Origin: Micromonospora sediminicola
GTDB lineage: Bacteria > Actinomycetota > Actinomycetes > Mycobacteriales > Micromonosporaceae
Length of the DNA: 64,000 nucleotides
Reading direction: 5' to 3'
NCBI RefSeq assembly: GCF_900089585.1
Contig: NZ_FLRH01000003.1
Span: 1,721,001-1,785,000 of the forward strand
The notes under the pieces: generated by a model
What the model saw: the letters and a program-made list of their open reading frames with translations, nothing else
Databases searched by the model: none
Told to the model about the DNA's origin: nothing
Made by a program: the position numbers and the translations under genes
Shown: piece by piece, positions 55,766 through 64,000 of the stretch
How the letters are laid out: each line of letters opens with the position of its first letter
Position numbering within the stretch: the stretch's first letter is position 1

Positions 55766-56282
55766 GATCGCCGAGCCGTTCAGCTTCTCCGGCTGGATCG
55801 GGGAGAACCAGCACCTGCTCAAGCCGCCGGTGGGCAACAAGGAGATGCTGCCCGGCAGCGACGACTTCATCGTCATGGTGGTGGGCGGCCCGAACCAGCG
55901 CACCGACTTCCACGTCGACCCGTACGAGGAGTTCTTCTACCAGGTCAAGGGCAACATGCACATCAACCTGATGCTGCCCGAGGGCCCGCGTACGGTGCAC
56001 GTGCGCGAGGGTCAGATGTGGATGCTCCCGCGTAACACCCCGCACTCGCCGCAGCGCCCCGAGGCCGGTTCGATCGGCATGGTGATCGAGCGGGTCCGCG
56101 AGGAGGGCACGCTGGAGAAGTTCCAGTGGTACTGCGCCGAGTGCCACCACAAGGTGCACGAGGTCGAGTTGCAGGTGCGCGACATCGCCGCCGACCTGCC
56201 CCCGGTCTTCGCCGCGTTCTACGCCGACGAGAAGGCCCGCACCTGCGACAACTGCGGCGCGCTGCACCCGGGCAAGGGCTGA
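55758..56282 (+). CDS. nbaC: 3-hydroxyanthranilate 3,4-dioxygenase
   Basis: 174 aa cupin. Metal ligands H52 and E58 in [12 protein letters not shown] and H96 in [10 protein letters not shown] match the bacterial enzyme with a one-residue offset. The C-terminal rubredoxin-like site has C126 and C129 (YCAEC) with C163 and C166 (TCDNC). It opens 3-hydroxyanthranilate to 2-amino-3-carboxymuconate semialdehyde. Overlaps RidA by 8 nt and the decarboxylase by 1 nt (TGATG). Confidence 0.96.
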   Translation: MSEIAEPFSFSGWIGENQHLLKPPVGNKEMLPGSDDFIVMVVGGPNQRTDFHVDPYEEFFYQVKGNMHINLMLPEGPRTVHVREGQMWMLPRNTPHSPQRPEAGSIGMVIERVREEGTLEKFQWYCAECHHKVHEVELQVRDIAADLPPVFAAFYADEKARTCDNCGALHPGKG

Positions 56283-57292
56283 TGCCGGTGCCGGTGGTGG
56301 ACGTGCACACGCACGTCGTACCGAAGGGGTGGCCGGACCTCGCCGCGGCGTGCGGCGGGTCCGGCTGGCCCTGGCTACGGGTGGACTCCGAGCGCGCCGC
56401 CATGATCATGGTGGGGGAGACGGAGTTCCGGCCGGTCGGCGCGCCGTGCTGGGACGCACCCACCCGCCTGGCCGACATGACCGCCGACGGTGTCGACGTG
56501 CAGGTCGTCTCGCCCACCCCGGTCTTCTTCAGCTACGACCGCCCGGCCGACCAGGCGGTCAAGGTGGCCCGGATCTTCAACGACCTCACCCTGGAGATCA
56601 CCGCCGCCGGCGGCGACCGGCTGGTGCCGTTCTGCCAGGTGCCGTTGCAGGACCCGGACGCCGCCTGCGCCGAGCTGGACCGCTGCCTGGCGGCCGGGCA
56701 CGCCGGCGTGGAGATCGGCAACCACGTCGGCGACCGCGACCTCGACGACGCGGGCATCGTGGCGTTCCTGACCCACTGCGCCGAGGTCGGGGCGCCGGTC
56801 TTCGTGCACCCGTGGGACATGCCCGGCGGGCCCCGGCTGGACCGGTGGATGGCCCGCTGGCTGACCGGGATGCCGGCGGAGACGCACCTGTCGGTGCTGG
56901 CGCTGATCCTCGGCGGCGTGTTCGACCGGGTGCCGGAGACGCTGCGGATCTGCTTCGCGCACGGCGGCGGCAGCTTCCCGTTCTGGCTGGGGCGCGCCGA
57001 CAACGCCTGGCACCGCCGTGGCGACCTGGTACGTGGGGCGTCCTCCGCGCCGCCCAGCTCCTACGTCGACCGGTTCAGCGTCGACTCGGTGGTGTTCGAC
57101 CCGGCCGCGCTGCGGCTGCTGGTGGACACCATGGGCGCCGACCGGGTGCTTCTCGGCAGCGACTACCCGTACCCGCTGGGGGAGCGGCCGGTCGGGCAGG
57201 TGGTGCACCGCTCCGACTTCCTCACCGACGCGCAGCGGGCCGCGCTGCTCGGCGGCAACGCCCTGCGCTTCCTCGGCCGAACCGATATATAA
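56282..57292 (+). CDS. nbaD: 2-amino-3-carboxymuconate-6-semialdehyde decarboxylase (ACMSD)
   Basis: 336 aa amidohydrolase-fold decarboxylase. Zinc ligands H9 and H11 (VDVHTHVVP), H176 (VFVHPWDMPGG) and D294 (LLGSDYPYPLGE), plus catalytic H227 in CFAHGGGSFPF, match the characterised Pseudomonas enzyme. It diverts ACMS from quinolinate formation towards aminomuconate semialdehyde. It is the last gene of the operon; the next gene starts 28 nt on with its own AT-rich promoter. Confidence 0.95.
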   Translation: MPVPVVDVHTHVVPKGWPDLAAACGGSGWPWLRVDSERAAMIMVGETEFRPVGAPCWDAPTRLADMTADGVDVQVVSPTPVFFSYDRPADQAVKVARIFNDLTLEITAAGGDRLVPFCQVPLQDPDAACAELDRCLAAGHAGVEIGNHVGDRDLDDAGIVAFLTHCAEVGAPVFVHPWDMPGGPRLDRWMARWLTGMPAETHLSVLALILGGVFDRVPETLRICFAHGGGSFPFWLGRADNAWHRRGDLVRGASSAPPSSYVDRFSVDSVVFDPAALRLLVDTMGADRVLLGSDYPYPLGERPVGQVVHRSDFLTDAQRAALLGGNALRFLGRTDI

Positions 57293-57320
57293 ATAGCTTA
57301 GAAGAGTATATAGTCGCTCC
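57284..57320 (+). promoter_or_regulatory. AT-rich vapBC promoter/operator
   Basis: A short AT-rich patch between the tryptophan operon and vapB. TATATAAATAGC is followed about 15 nt on by TATATAGT; the two TATATA elements form a spaced inverted repeat, a possible antitoxin operator. TATAGT (57309-57314) lies 6 nt before the GTG and serves as -10 box. Confidence 0.6.
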
Positions 57321-57539
57321 GTGAAGACTGTCATCGACCTTGACGACGAACTGCTCGAACGCGCCCGGCGTGAACTCGGCACAAAGAGCAAGAAGGACAC
57401 GATCCACGCGGCGTTGCGGCTGGTCGCCGAGCGCAGCGAGCGGATGGAGGCGATCCGGGAACTCCTGTCGGTCGATCGCGACTGGACCGGCATCGTCGGC
57501 GACGACAAGGTGCCCGCCAGCGAGAAGGACGCGGCGTGA
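57321..57539 (+). CDS. vapB: VapB-type antitoxin
   Basis: 72 aa. KTVIDLDDELLERARRELG then SKKDTIHAALRLV is a ribbon-helix-helix VapB of the type that pairs with PIN toxins, and the C-terminal acidic tail (LLSVDRDWTGIVGDD) would wrap the toxin. GTG start 6 nt after TATAGT. It overlaps vapC by GTGA, as is usual for such pairs, and should repress its own promoter. Confidence 0.88.
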   Translation: MKTVIDLDDELLERARRELGTKSKKDTIHAALRLVAERSERMEAIRELLSVDRDWTGIVGDDKVPASEKDAA

Positions 57540-57964
57540 GCGTCGCGGGCGGGCTCTATCTCATCGACACCTCGGCGTGGGCTCGACTCCGACTGCCCGT
57601 CGTGGCCAAGCGGGTGAGCGCCATCCTGGAGGAGGGCTTGGCCGCGACATGTCTGCCACTCGATCTCGAGGACGGTCGCAGCGCGCGGGACTTCCGGGAC
57701 GCGATGACCATCCGCGCCCGTCGCGCTCAGGTCATGGTCGACCTGCCGGTGACCGAGGCCGTCTCCACCCGTGCCCGGGACCTGCAACTCGCGCTCACCG
57801 CGCGGGGCCATCACCGGGCGGCGAGCCCGGTTGACCTCACGGTGGCGGCGGTCGCGGCGGAATACTCCGCGACCGTCCTCCACTATGACCGGGACTTCGA
57901 CCTGCTGGCGGACGTCGGTGGCCCCCGATCGGAGTGGGTGGCCCCGCCCGGGACCCTGTCCTGA
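57536..57964 (+). CDS. vapC: VapC-type PIN-domain toxin
   Basis: 142 aa PIN ribonuclease. Active-site acids: Asp in YLIDTSAW, the acidic cluster LDLEDGRSA, Asp in ASPVDLTVAAVA and the final acidic motif HYDRDFDLLA. Toxins of this family cut tRNA or rRNA when released from VapB. Start overlaps vapB. It is the only toxin-antitoxin pair seen in the window. Confidence 0.88.
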   Translation: MSVAGGLYLIDTSAWARLRLPVVAKRVSAILEEGLAATCLPLDLEDGRSARDFRDAMTIRARRAQVMVDLPVTEAVSTRARDLQLALTARGHHRAASPVDLTVAAVAAEYSATVLHYDRDFDLLADVGGPRSEWVAPPGTLS

Positions 57965-58105
57965 CCGCGCTCGGCCGCTGACCCGGCGGCCTCGGGGGCG
58001 TCTGTCAGGACGGGTCGGTGCGAAGGCGCAGGGTGCGCGGCTCGGTCGGGGTCACCTCGGTCGTGTCGTCCGACCGTCCGACCGCGCACCGGGCAGGATG
58101 GCGGA

Positions 58106-59562
<1,457 letters not shown>

Positions 59563-59566
<4 letters not shown>

Positions 59567-59925
59567 CCGTCCACCCGACCCGGAACATTCCTGGTCTCTC
59601 TTTCCGCCTGGGGGCGTTGGGATTGTCTGTTACCGAGACGTTGGTGGTCTTCGTCGGCATCCCGCTCGCCGCGGTGCTGGTGATCGCCGGGCTGGCGGCC
59701 GTCGGCAACCGTGGCAGCGGTGGCGGCGCCAAGCGCTACCGGCCGGGCCGGCCCTTCGACTTCACTCCGGTCTGGTTCCTGGGCCGTCCGGAGCAGCTGG
59801 CCGACTCGGCCGGCACGGCGCTGACCGCCGGGGCGCAGGCCCCGGCGCTGACCAGCCGCAAGCAGGAGCAGGCCGGCCGGGAGGCGCCGGCCGGTGGAAC
59901 CGGAGGCGCAAGTGACCGTTGGTGA
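59563..59925 (+). CDS. small membrane protein of unknown function
   Basis: 120 aa with one hydrophobic helix (about 25-48, LVVFVGIPLAAVLVIAGLAAV) and a hydrophilic cytoplasmic tail with RPGRPFDFTPVWFLG, a pattern seen in small actinobacterial proteins beside DUF5130 genes. GTG start overlaps the amidase stop; an internal TTG just before the helix is possible. It overlaps the DUF5130 gene by 14 nt. Confidence 0.7.
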
Positions 59926-60325
59926 AGCGCGGCCCACGACCGGGACGGGCACCCCGCCCGACGTGCTGGACGGGCCGTTCTCGACCCGGCAGCTGCTCCG
60001 CATCGACGAGGCGCTCCGCCTGGCCGACCAGGGCACCGGCCTGGTCTTCTCGGTCTACGTGGGCGGCCTCGACGAGCCGATCCGGGAGCACGCCGAGCGG
60101 CTGCACCGGCAGCTCGCCGAGCCGGACAAGTCGGTGCTGATCGCCGTGTCGCCCAACCAGCGGCAGCTGGAGATCGTCACCGGCAAGTACGCGCGCAAGC
60201 GCATCCCGGACACGTACGCCAAGCTGGCCGCGCTCTCCATGGTGGCCGCCTTCGGCGGCGGCGACCTTGCCGGCGGGGTCATCCAGGGCCTCGACCAGCT
60301 CGCCAGCCACGCCGGCAAGGGCTGA
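59912..60325 (+). CDS. DUF5130 (TPM-like) protein
   Basis: 137 aa from GTG 59912, with GGAGG 5 nt upstream. PFSTRQLLRIDEALRLADQGTGLVFSVYVGG and the later QRQLEIVTGKYARKRIPD and LSMVAAFGGGDLAGGV (each read in part) are those of actinobacterial DUF5130 proteins, related to the TPM/phosphatase-like fold. Co-transcribed with the membrane protein before it. A strong hairpin with TTT follows 22 nt after the stop. Function unknown. Confidence 0.8.
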   Translation: MTVGEARPTTGTGTPPDVLDGPFSTRQLLRIDEALRLADQGTGLVFSVYVGGLDEPIREHAERLHRQLAEPDKSVLIAVSPNQRQLEIVTGKYARKRIPDTYAKLAALSMVAAFGGGDLAGGVIQGLDQLASHAGKG

Positions 60326-60347
60326 GCACCCGCCCGCAGACACGACG

Positions 60348-60380
60348 AAGCCCGGCCCGCGTACGCGTGGGCCGGGCTTT
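60348..60380 (+). terminator. rho-independent terminator after DUF5130
   Basis: AAGCCCGGCCC (60348-60358) and GGGCCGGGCTT (60369-60379), a perfect 11-bp stem with a 10-nt loop, ending in a short T-run. It closes the amidase-membrane protein-DUF5130 operon. Confidence 0.85.
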
Positions 60381-60502
60381 CTCGTGGTCTCAGCGCGGCC
60401 AGGCGGAAGGGTCGAGCCGCATCGGCCACGGCTCGTCGATCCGCACCGGATCGTCCGGGCCACTCGTGAGTCGGCTGTCGCCCTCACGTCCCGACACGAC
60501 CA

Positions 60503-60548
60503 ACGGCCGGGGCCGGCGCGGGCTCCCGCCCACGCCGGCCCCGGCCGT
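60503..60548 (-). terminator. long hairpin after pepN
   Basis: A perfect 16-bp inverted repeat, ACGGCCGGGGCCGGCG (60503-60518) and its complement (60533-60548), with a 14-nt loop, 13 nt beyond the pepN stop. No U-tract. Probably terminates pepN. Confidence 0.75.
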
Positions 60549-60560
60549 CGTGCTCCCCGC

Positions 60561-63116
60561 TCAGGCGCTGCGGGCGTCCCGCTCCCGGGCCTTCAGCGCG
60601 CGGACCACGCCGTCGCGCCCCTCGGCCACCAGGCGGCGCAGCGACGCCGGCTGGCCGTCCCGGGCCAGCCAGGCGTCGGTCGCCGCGACCGTGTCCTCGT
60701 CGACCAGGTAGGCCGGGTAGGCGAGCTGCACGAACTCCTGCGCCGGTTCGCTGTCCCGCTGCGCCCACACCTGGTCGACGGTGGCGAAGTAGCGCTCCCG
60801 GTAGGGCGCGGTCAGTTCGACCTGCGCCGGGTGGGTGAGGCCCTGCAGCAGCGCCCGGTTGCGCCAGTTGGGCAGCGCGTCCGGGCCGGTGAGCTGCGCC
60901 CAGACCGCGGCCTTGTTCGCCTCGGTCGGCACCAGCGCGTACGCGTAGGCGGCCTCCCGCTCGCCGCTGGCCGTGCGGTCGCCCGCCAGCTCGGCGTCCA
61001 CCTCGGCCGTGCCCGCCGCGCCGTTGGCGACGAGCGCCTGCAGCACGGCCCAGCGCAGCTCGGTGTCGACGGTCAGCCCGTCCGGCACCCCGTTGCCGTC
61101 CAGCCAGCCGCGCAGCGTCGCCAGGTCCTCGCTGGAGCGGGCCGCGGAGGCGTACGCCCGGGCCCAGGCGAGCTGGAAGCCGCTGCCCGGCTCGGCCGCG
61201 GCGAGTGCGGTCCGCGCGGTGCGGGCCAGGTCCGCCCAGCCGGTCGGCGCCCACGCCGGGTCGGCGTAGAAGGTGAGCGCGGTGGTGGCCTGCCGCAGCG
61301 TGGCGGTCACCAGGTTGATGTCGGTCTCGGCGGTCAGTCCGGCCAGCACCAGCGCCACGTAGTCGCGGGCGGACAGCTCGGCGTCGCGGGTCATGTCCCA
61401 GGCGGCCGTCCAGCACAGCGCCCGGGCCAGCGACGAGTCGAAGCCGGAGATGTGCTGCACCACCGTCGACATGGACCGCTCGTCCAGGCGCAGCTTGGTG
61501 TAGGTGAGGTCCTCGTCGTTGAGCAGCAGCACGTCCGCGGCGGGCTTGCCGTGCAGCGCGGACAGCTCGGTCACCTCACCGGTCACGTCCGTCTCGACCA
61601 GCTCGCGGCGGACCAGGCGGCCGTCGGTCAGGTCGTAGAGACCCACTCCGATCCGGTGGGTACGCAGCGTCGGGTACCCGGCCGGCGCCTCCTGCCGGAC
61701 CAGCACCCGCTCGTACGCGCCGTCGGCGCCGATCGTCACCTCCGGGCGCAGCGTGTTGACCTGCGCCGTCTCCAGCCACTGGGCGGCGAACTTGCGCAGC
61801 TCCCGGCCGGAGGCCGCCTCCAGCTCGGAGAGCAGGTCGTCGAAGGTGGCGTTGCCCCAGGCGTGCTTGCCGAAGTAGGCGCGCAGGCCGGCCAGGAACG
61901 GCTCCTCACCCACGTACGCGACGAGCTGCTTGAGCACGCTGGCGCCCTTGGCGTACGTGATGCCGTCGAAGTTGACCTCGACGGCCTCCAGGTCCGGCAT
62001 CTCGCAGTAGACCGGGTGGGTGGAGGAGAGCTGGTCCTGCCGGTAGCCCCAGTTCTTGCGGATGGACAGGAACGTCGTCCAGGCGTCGGTGAATCGGGTG
62101 GCGTGGGTGTTGCACCAGTGGCTGGCCCACTCGGCGAACGACTCGTTCAGCCACAGGTCGTTCCACCAGCGCATGGTGACCAGGTCGCCGAACCACATGT
62201 GCGCCAGCTCGTGCAGGACCGTGTTGGCGCGCTGCTCGTACTCGAAGTCGGTGACCTGGGAGCGGAAGATGTAGTGCGACTCGGCGTGCGTGACGCAGCC
62301 GAAGTTCTCCATCGCGCCGGCGTTGAAGTCGGGCACCCAGAGCTGGTCGTACTTGGGCAGCGGGTAGCGGACGCCGAACTTCTCCTGGAAGAAGTCGAAA
62401 CCCTGCGTGGTGATCAGGTGCAGGTCGTCGGCGTCCAGGTGCGGCGCCATGCTGGCCCGGCAGAAGTAACCCATGTCGATGCCGTCGTGGGTGTGGCGCA
62501 CCTCGTGGTACGGCCCGGCGCACAGCGCGGTGATGTAGGTGCTCATCCGCTCCGAGACGGTGAAGTGCACCGTCTTCAGGCCCTCACCGGCGGCCTCCTC
62601 GCGCTCCACCGGCATGTTCGACACGACCCGCCAGTGGTCCGGGACGGTGGCGTGCCAGGTGTAGACGCTCTTCAGGTCGGGCTGGTCGAAGCAGGCGTAG
62701 ACCTTCTGCGCGTCGGCGGTCTCGAACTGGCTGTAGAGGTAGGTCTCGCCGTCCACCGGGTCGACCGTGCGGTGCAGACCCTGCCCGCTGTTCGAGTAGC
62801 CGAAGTCGGCGTCCACCACGAGCACGTTCTCGGCGGCCAGGCCGGTCAGCGTGAGGCCCTTCTCGGCGGACCAGTCGGACAGGTCGACCGGATCGCCGTT
62901 CAGCGTGGCCGAGCGCACCGACTCGGCGGCCGTCTCGATGAAGGTGGTCGCTCCCGGCTCGGTGCAGCGGAACCGGACCTCGGTCACCGAGCGGAACGTG
63001 CGGCCGGTGGGCTGCACGGCGGTCGACAGGTCAAGGCTGATGTCGTACCCGGTCACCTCGAGCAGGCGGGCCCGCTCGGTCGCCTCGACCTGGGTCAGGT
63101 TGCGCACTCCCGGCAC
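60561..63116 (-). CDS. pepN: aminopeptidase N (M1 family)
   Basis: 851 aa zinc aminopeptidase. GAMENFG substrate motif, HELAHMWFGDLVT plus WLNESFAEW giving the HEXXH-(18)-E zinc site, and the ERAP1-like C-terminal helical domain are all present. The family start VRNLTQVEATERARLL lies near the chosen GTG 63116, which has GGAG upstream; GTG 63107 is an alternative. The reading frame stays open up to 63548 but antisense to the next gene, so longer starts are unlikely. Cytosolic peptide breakdown. Confidence 0.93.
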   Translation of the reverse strand: MPGVRNLTQVEATERARLLEVTGYDISLDLSTAVQPTGRTFRSVTEVRFRCTEPGATTFIETAAESVRSATLNGDPVDLSDWSAEKGLTLTGLAAENVLVVDADFGYSNSGQGLHRTVDPVDGETYLYSQFETADAQKVYACFDQPDLKSVYTWHATVPDHWRVVSNMPVEREEAAGEGLKTVHFTVSERMSTYITALCAGPYHEVRHTHDGIDMGYFCRASMAPHLDADDLHLITTQGFDFFQEKFGVRYPLPKYDQLWVPDFNAGAMENFGCVTHAESHYIFRSQVTDFEYEQRANTVLHELAHMWFGDLVTMRWWNDLWLNESFAEWASHWCNTHATRFTDAWTTFLSIRKNWGYRQDQLSSTHPVYCEMPDLEAVEVNFDGITYAKGASVLKQLVAYVGEEPFLAGLRAYFGKHAWGNATFDDLLSELEAASGRELRKFAAQWLETAQVNTLRPEVTIGADGAYERVLVRQEAPAGYPTLRTHRIGVGLYDLTDGRLVRRELVETDVTGEVTELSALHGKPAADVLLLNDEDLTYTKLRLDERSMSTVVQHISGFDSSLARALCWTAAWDMTRDAELSARDYVALVLAGLTAETDINLVTATLRQATTALTFYADPAWAPTGWADLARTARTALAAAEPGSGFQLAWARAYASAARSSEDLATLRGWLDGNGVPDGLTVDTELRWAVLQALVANGAAGTAEVDAELAGDRTASGEREAAYAYALVPTEANKAAVWAQLTGPDALPNWRNRALLQGLTHPAQVELTAPYRERYFATVDQVWAQRDSEPAQEFVQLAYPAYLVDEDTVAATDAWLARDGQPASLRRLVAEGRDGVVRALKARERDARSA

Positions 63117-63336
63117 TGTTCGTCTCCATCCCACTCGTCTCGCCGCGCCCCGCGGCACCGGCCTCGCCCCGGTCCGCTCGTGGCGGCCGGCCGAAACCGA
63201 GTCTTCCATGCACACACCGCTTTCGGTGGCCGAGGTCACGCTCTCATTCCGGTACCGGTCGACGCGGCGCGGGGTGAGGATCGTAGGCGAAGGCGCCGGG
63301 CTCCCGGCGCGGGGAAAGTCGTGAAGGGATGACACC

Positions 63337-63960
63337 GTGACCGAACGTGTCACCGCGGACATGTGGTTCGACCCGCTGTGCCCGTGGGCGTGGATCACCT
63401 CCCGCTGGCTGCTGGAGGTCGAGCAGGTCCGGGACGTGGACATCCGGTTCCACGTGATGAGCCTGGCCGTGCTCAACGAGGGCCGGGACCTGCCCGAGGA
63501 GTACCAGGACCTGATGCGCAAGGGCTGGGGTCCGGTGCGGGTGTGCATCGCCGTCGAGCAGGCCCACGGGGCCGAGGCGCTGGCGAAGCTCTACACCGCC
63601 ATGGGCACCCGGATCCACCTCGGCAAGGAGGAGCTGGGTCGGGACATGCTGGTCGGCGCGCTCACCGATGTCGGCCTGGACCCGGCGCTCGCCGACGCGG
63701 CCGAGTCGACGCAGTACGACGACGCGCTGCGGGCCAGCCACGAGGCGGGCATGCGGCCGGTCGGCACCGAGGTGGGCACCCCGGTGGTCCACGCCCCGGG
63801 GCCGGACGGCCGGCAGGTGGCGTTCTTCGGTCCGGTGATCACGCCGGCGCCGAAGGGGGAGGCGGCCGGCCGCCTCTGGGACGGCGTGCTGCTGGTCTCC
63901 GCGACGCCGGGCTTCTACGAGCTCAAGCGCACCCGCACCCAGGGCCCCATCTTCGACTGA
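63337..63960 (+). CDS. DsbA-family protein, mycothiol-dependent nitroreductase-like
   Basis: 207 aa. ADMWFDPLCPWAWITSRWLLEV at the N-terminus, then FHVMSLAVLNEGRDLP, WGPVRVCIAVEQAHG and GTPVVHAPG match the Rv2466c family throughout. As I recall, the mycobacterial active site is CPWC; here it reads CPWA, so the resolving cysteine is missing and a monothiol mechanism with mycothiol is suggested. AAGGGATG precedes the GTG. Divergent from pepN; a dispersed repeat begins just after its stop. Confidence 0.88.
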   Translation: MTERVTADMWFDPLCPWAWITSRWLLEVEQVRDVDIRFHVMSLAVLNEGRDLPEEYQDLMRKGWGPVRVCIAVEQAHGAEALAKLYTAMGTRIHLGKEELGRDMLVGALTDVGLDPALADAAESTQYDDALRASHEAGMRPVGTEVGTPVVHAPGPDGRQVAFFGPVITPAPKGEAAGRLWDGVLLVSATPGFYELKRTRTQGPIFD

Positions 63961-63965
63961 GGGGT

Positions 63966-64000
63966 AAGGAAGGGCCCCCTCTTAACGCCTCCGGTAGAGG
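63966..64000 (+). repeat. GGGGCCCC/TTAAC dispersed repeat, cut by window
   Basis: AAGGAAGGGCCCCC, then CTTAACGCCTCCGGTAGAGG, identical at 32 of 35 positions to the first part of the cysG copy. It begins 6 nt after the DsbA-like gene's stop and runs off the right edge. Confidence 0.85.

Overview
The window is very GC-rich actinobacterial DNA. Gene content (mycothiol-type oxidoreductase, group II truncated haemoglobin, class F sortase, late cobalamin genes, SURF1, M1 aminopeptidase) and the many NANNNT -10 boxes sitting 6-8 nt before start codons point to a Micromonosporaceae chromosome, most likely Micromonospora or a close relative. The genus is inferred from style and gene content, not from a search. 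It reads as core or conserved chromosome: no phage, IS element, CRISPR array, rRNA or PKS/NRPS cluster was seen.

Layout. 1-9.2 kb: lipid acyltransferase, a two-component system with two sensor-like membrane proteins, methyltransferase, hydrolases, small acetyltransferases and GrpB-like proteins. 9.3-12.8 kb: a Clp-N-only protein, then small hypothetical genes, a HAD phosphatase lacking its cap and a frameshifted P-loop kinase, ending at tRNA-Arg(TCT). 13-16.5 kb: hydrolase, ribosome-hibernation-like factor and an SSB paralogue with a long acidic tail. 16.5-32.5 kb: cobalamin/sirohaem genes (cobD-cobQ, cobB, a cobC-like aminotransferase-cobT-cysG) interspersed with rhodanese, P-loop kinase, M20 peptidase, ATP-dependent DNA ligase, SURF1 and a bifunctional PBP. 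32.6-36.7 kb: otsA with a fused trehalose-phosphatase/GH15 protein. 37-46 kb: EttA-type ABC-F, thioesterase, YbjN-like protein, truncated haemoglobin, MFS, MscS, HNH nuclease and a sortase/substrate pair. 46-57.3 kb: an Lrp regulator divergent from an 11-gene tryptophan degradation operon. 57.3-64 kb: VapBC, amidase, DUF5130, PepN and a DsbA-like protein.

The tryptophan operon is the metabolic centrepiece. Its genes, mostly coupled by 4-nt ATGA/GTGA overlaps, encode tryptophan 2,3-dioxygenase, kynureninase, kynurenine 3-monooxygenase, 2-aminomuconate-semialdehyde dehydrogenase, oxopentenoate hydratase, acylating acetaldehyde dehydrogenase, hydroxyoxovalerate aldolase, oxalocrotonate decarboxylase, RidA-type deaminase, 3-hydroxyanthranilate dioxygenase and ACMS decarboxylase. 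That takes tryptophan to pyruvate plus acetyl-CoA, except that no kynurenine formamidase is in the cluster.

The most unusual signal is short dispersed repeats that have become protein-coding. A 52-bp GGGGCCCC/TTAAC repeat encodes the interdomain linker of CysG, supplies the C-terminus and stop codon of the Lrp regulator, and recurs at the right edge. A separate exact 51-bp repeat encodes the same peptide at the C-terminus of kynureninase and the N-terminus of the RidA deaminase. Other points of note are a CobB without its glutaminase cysteine, the OtsB-GH15 fusion, a palindromic operator candidate upstream of the PBP, long inverted repeats between convergent genes and pervasive leaderless start signals.
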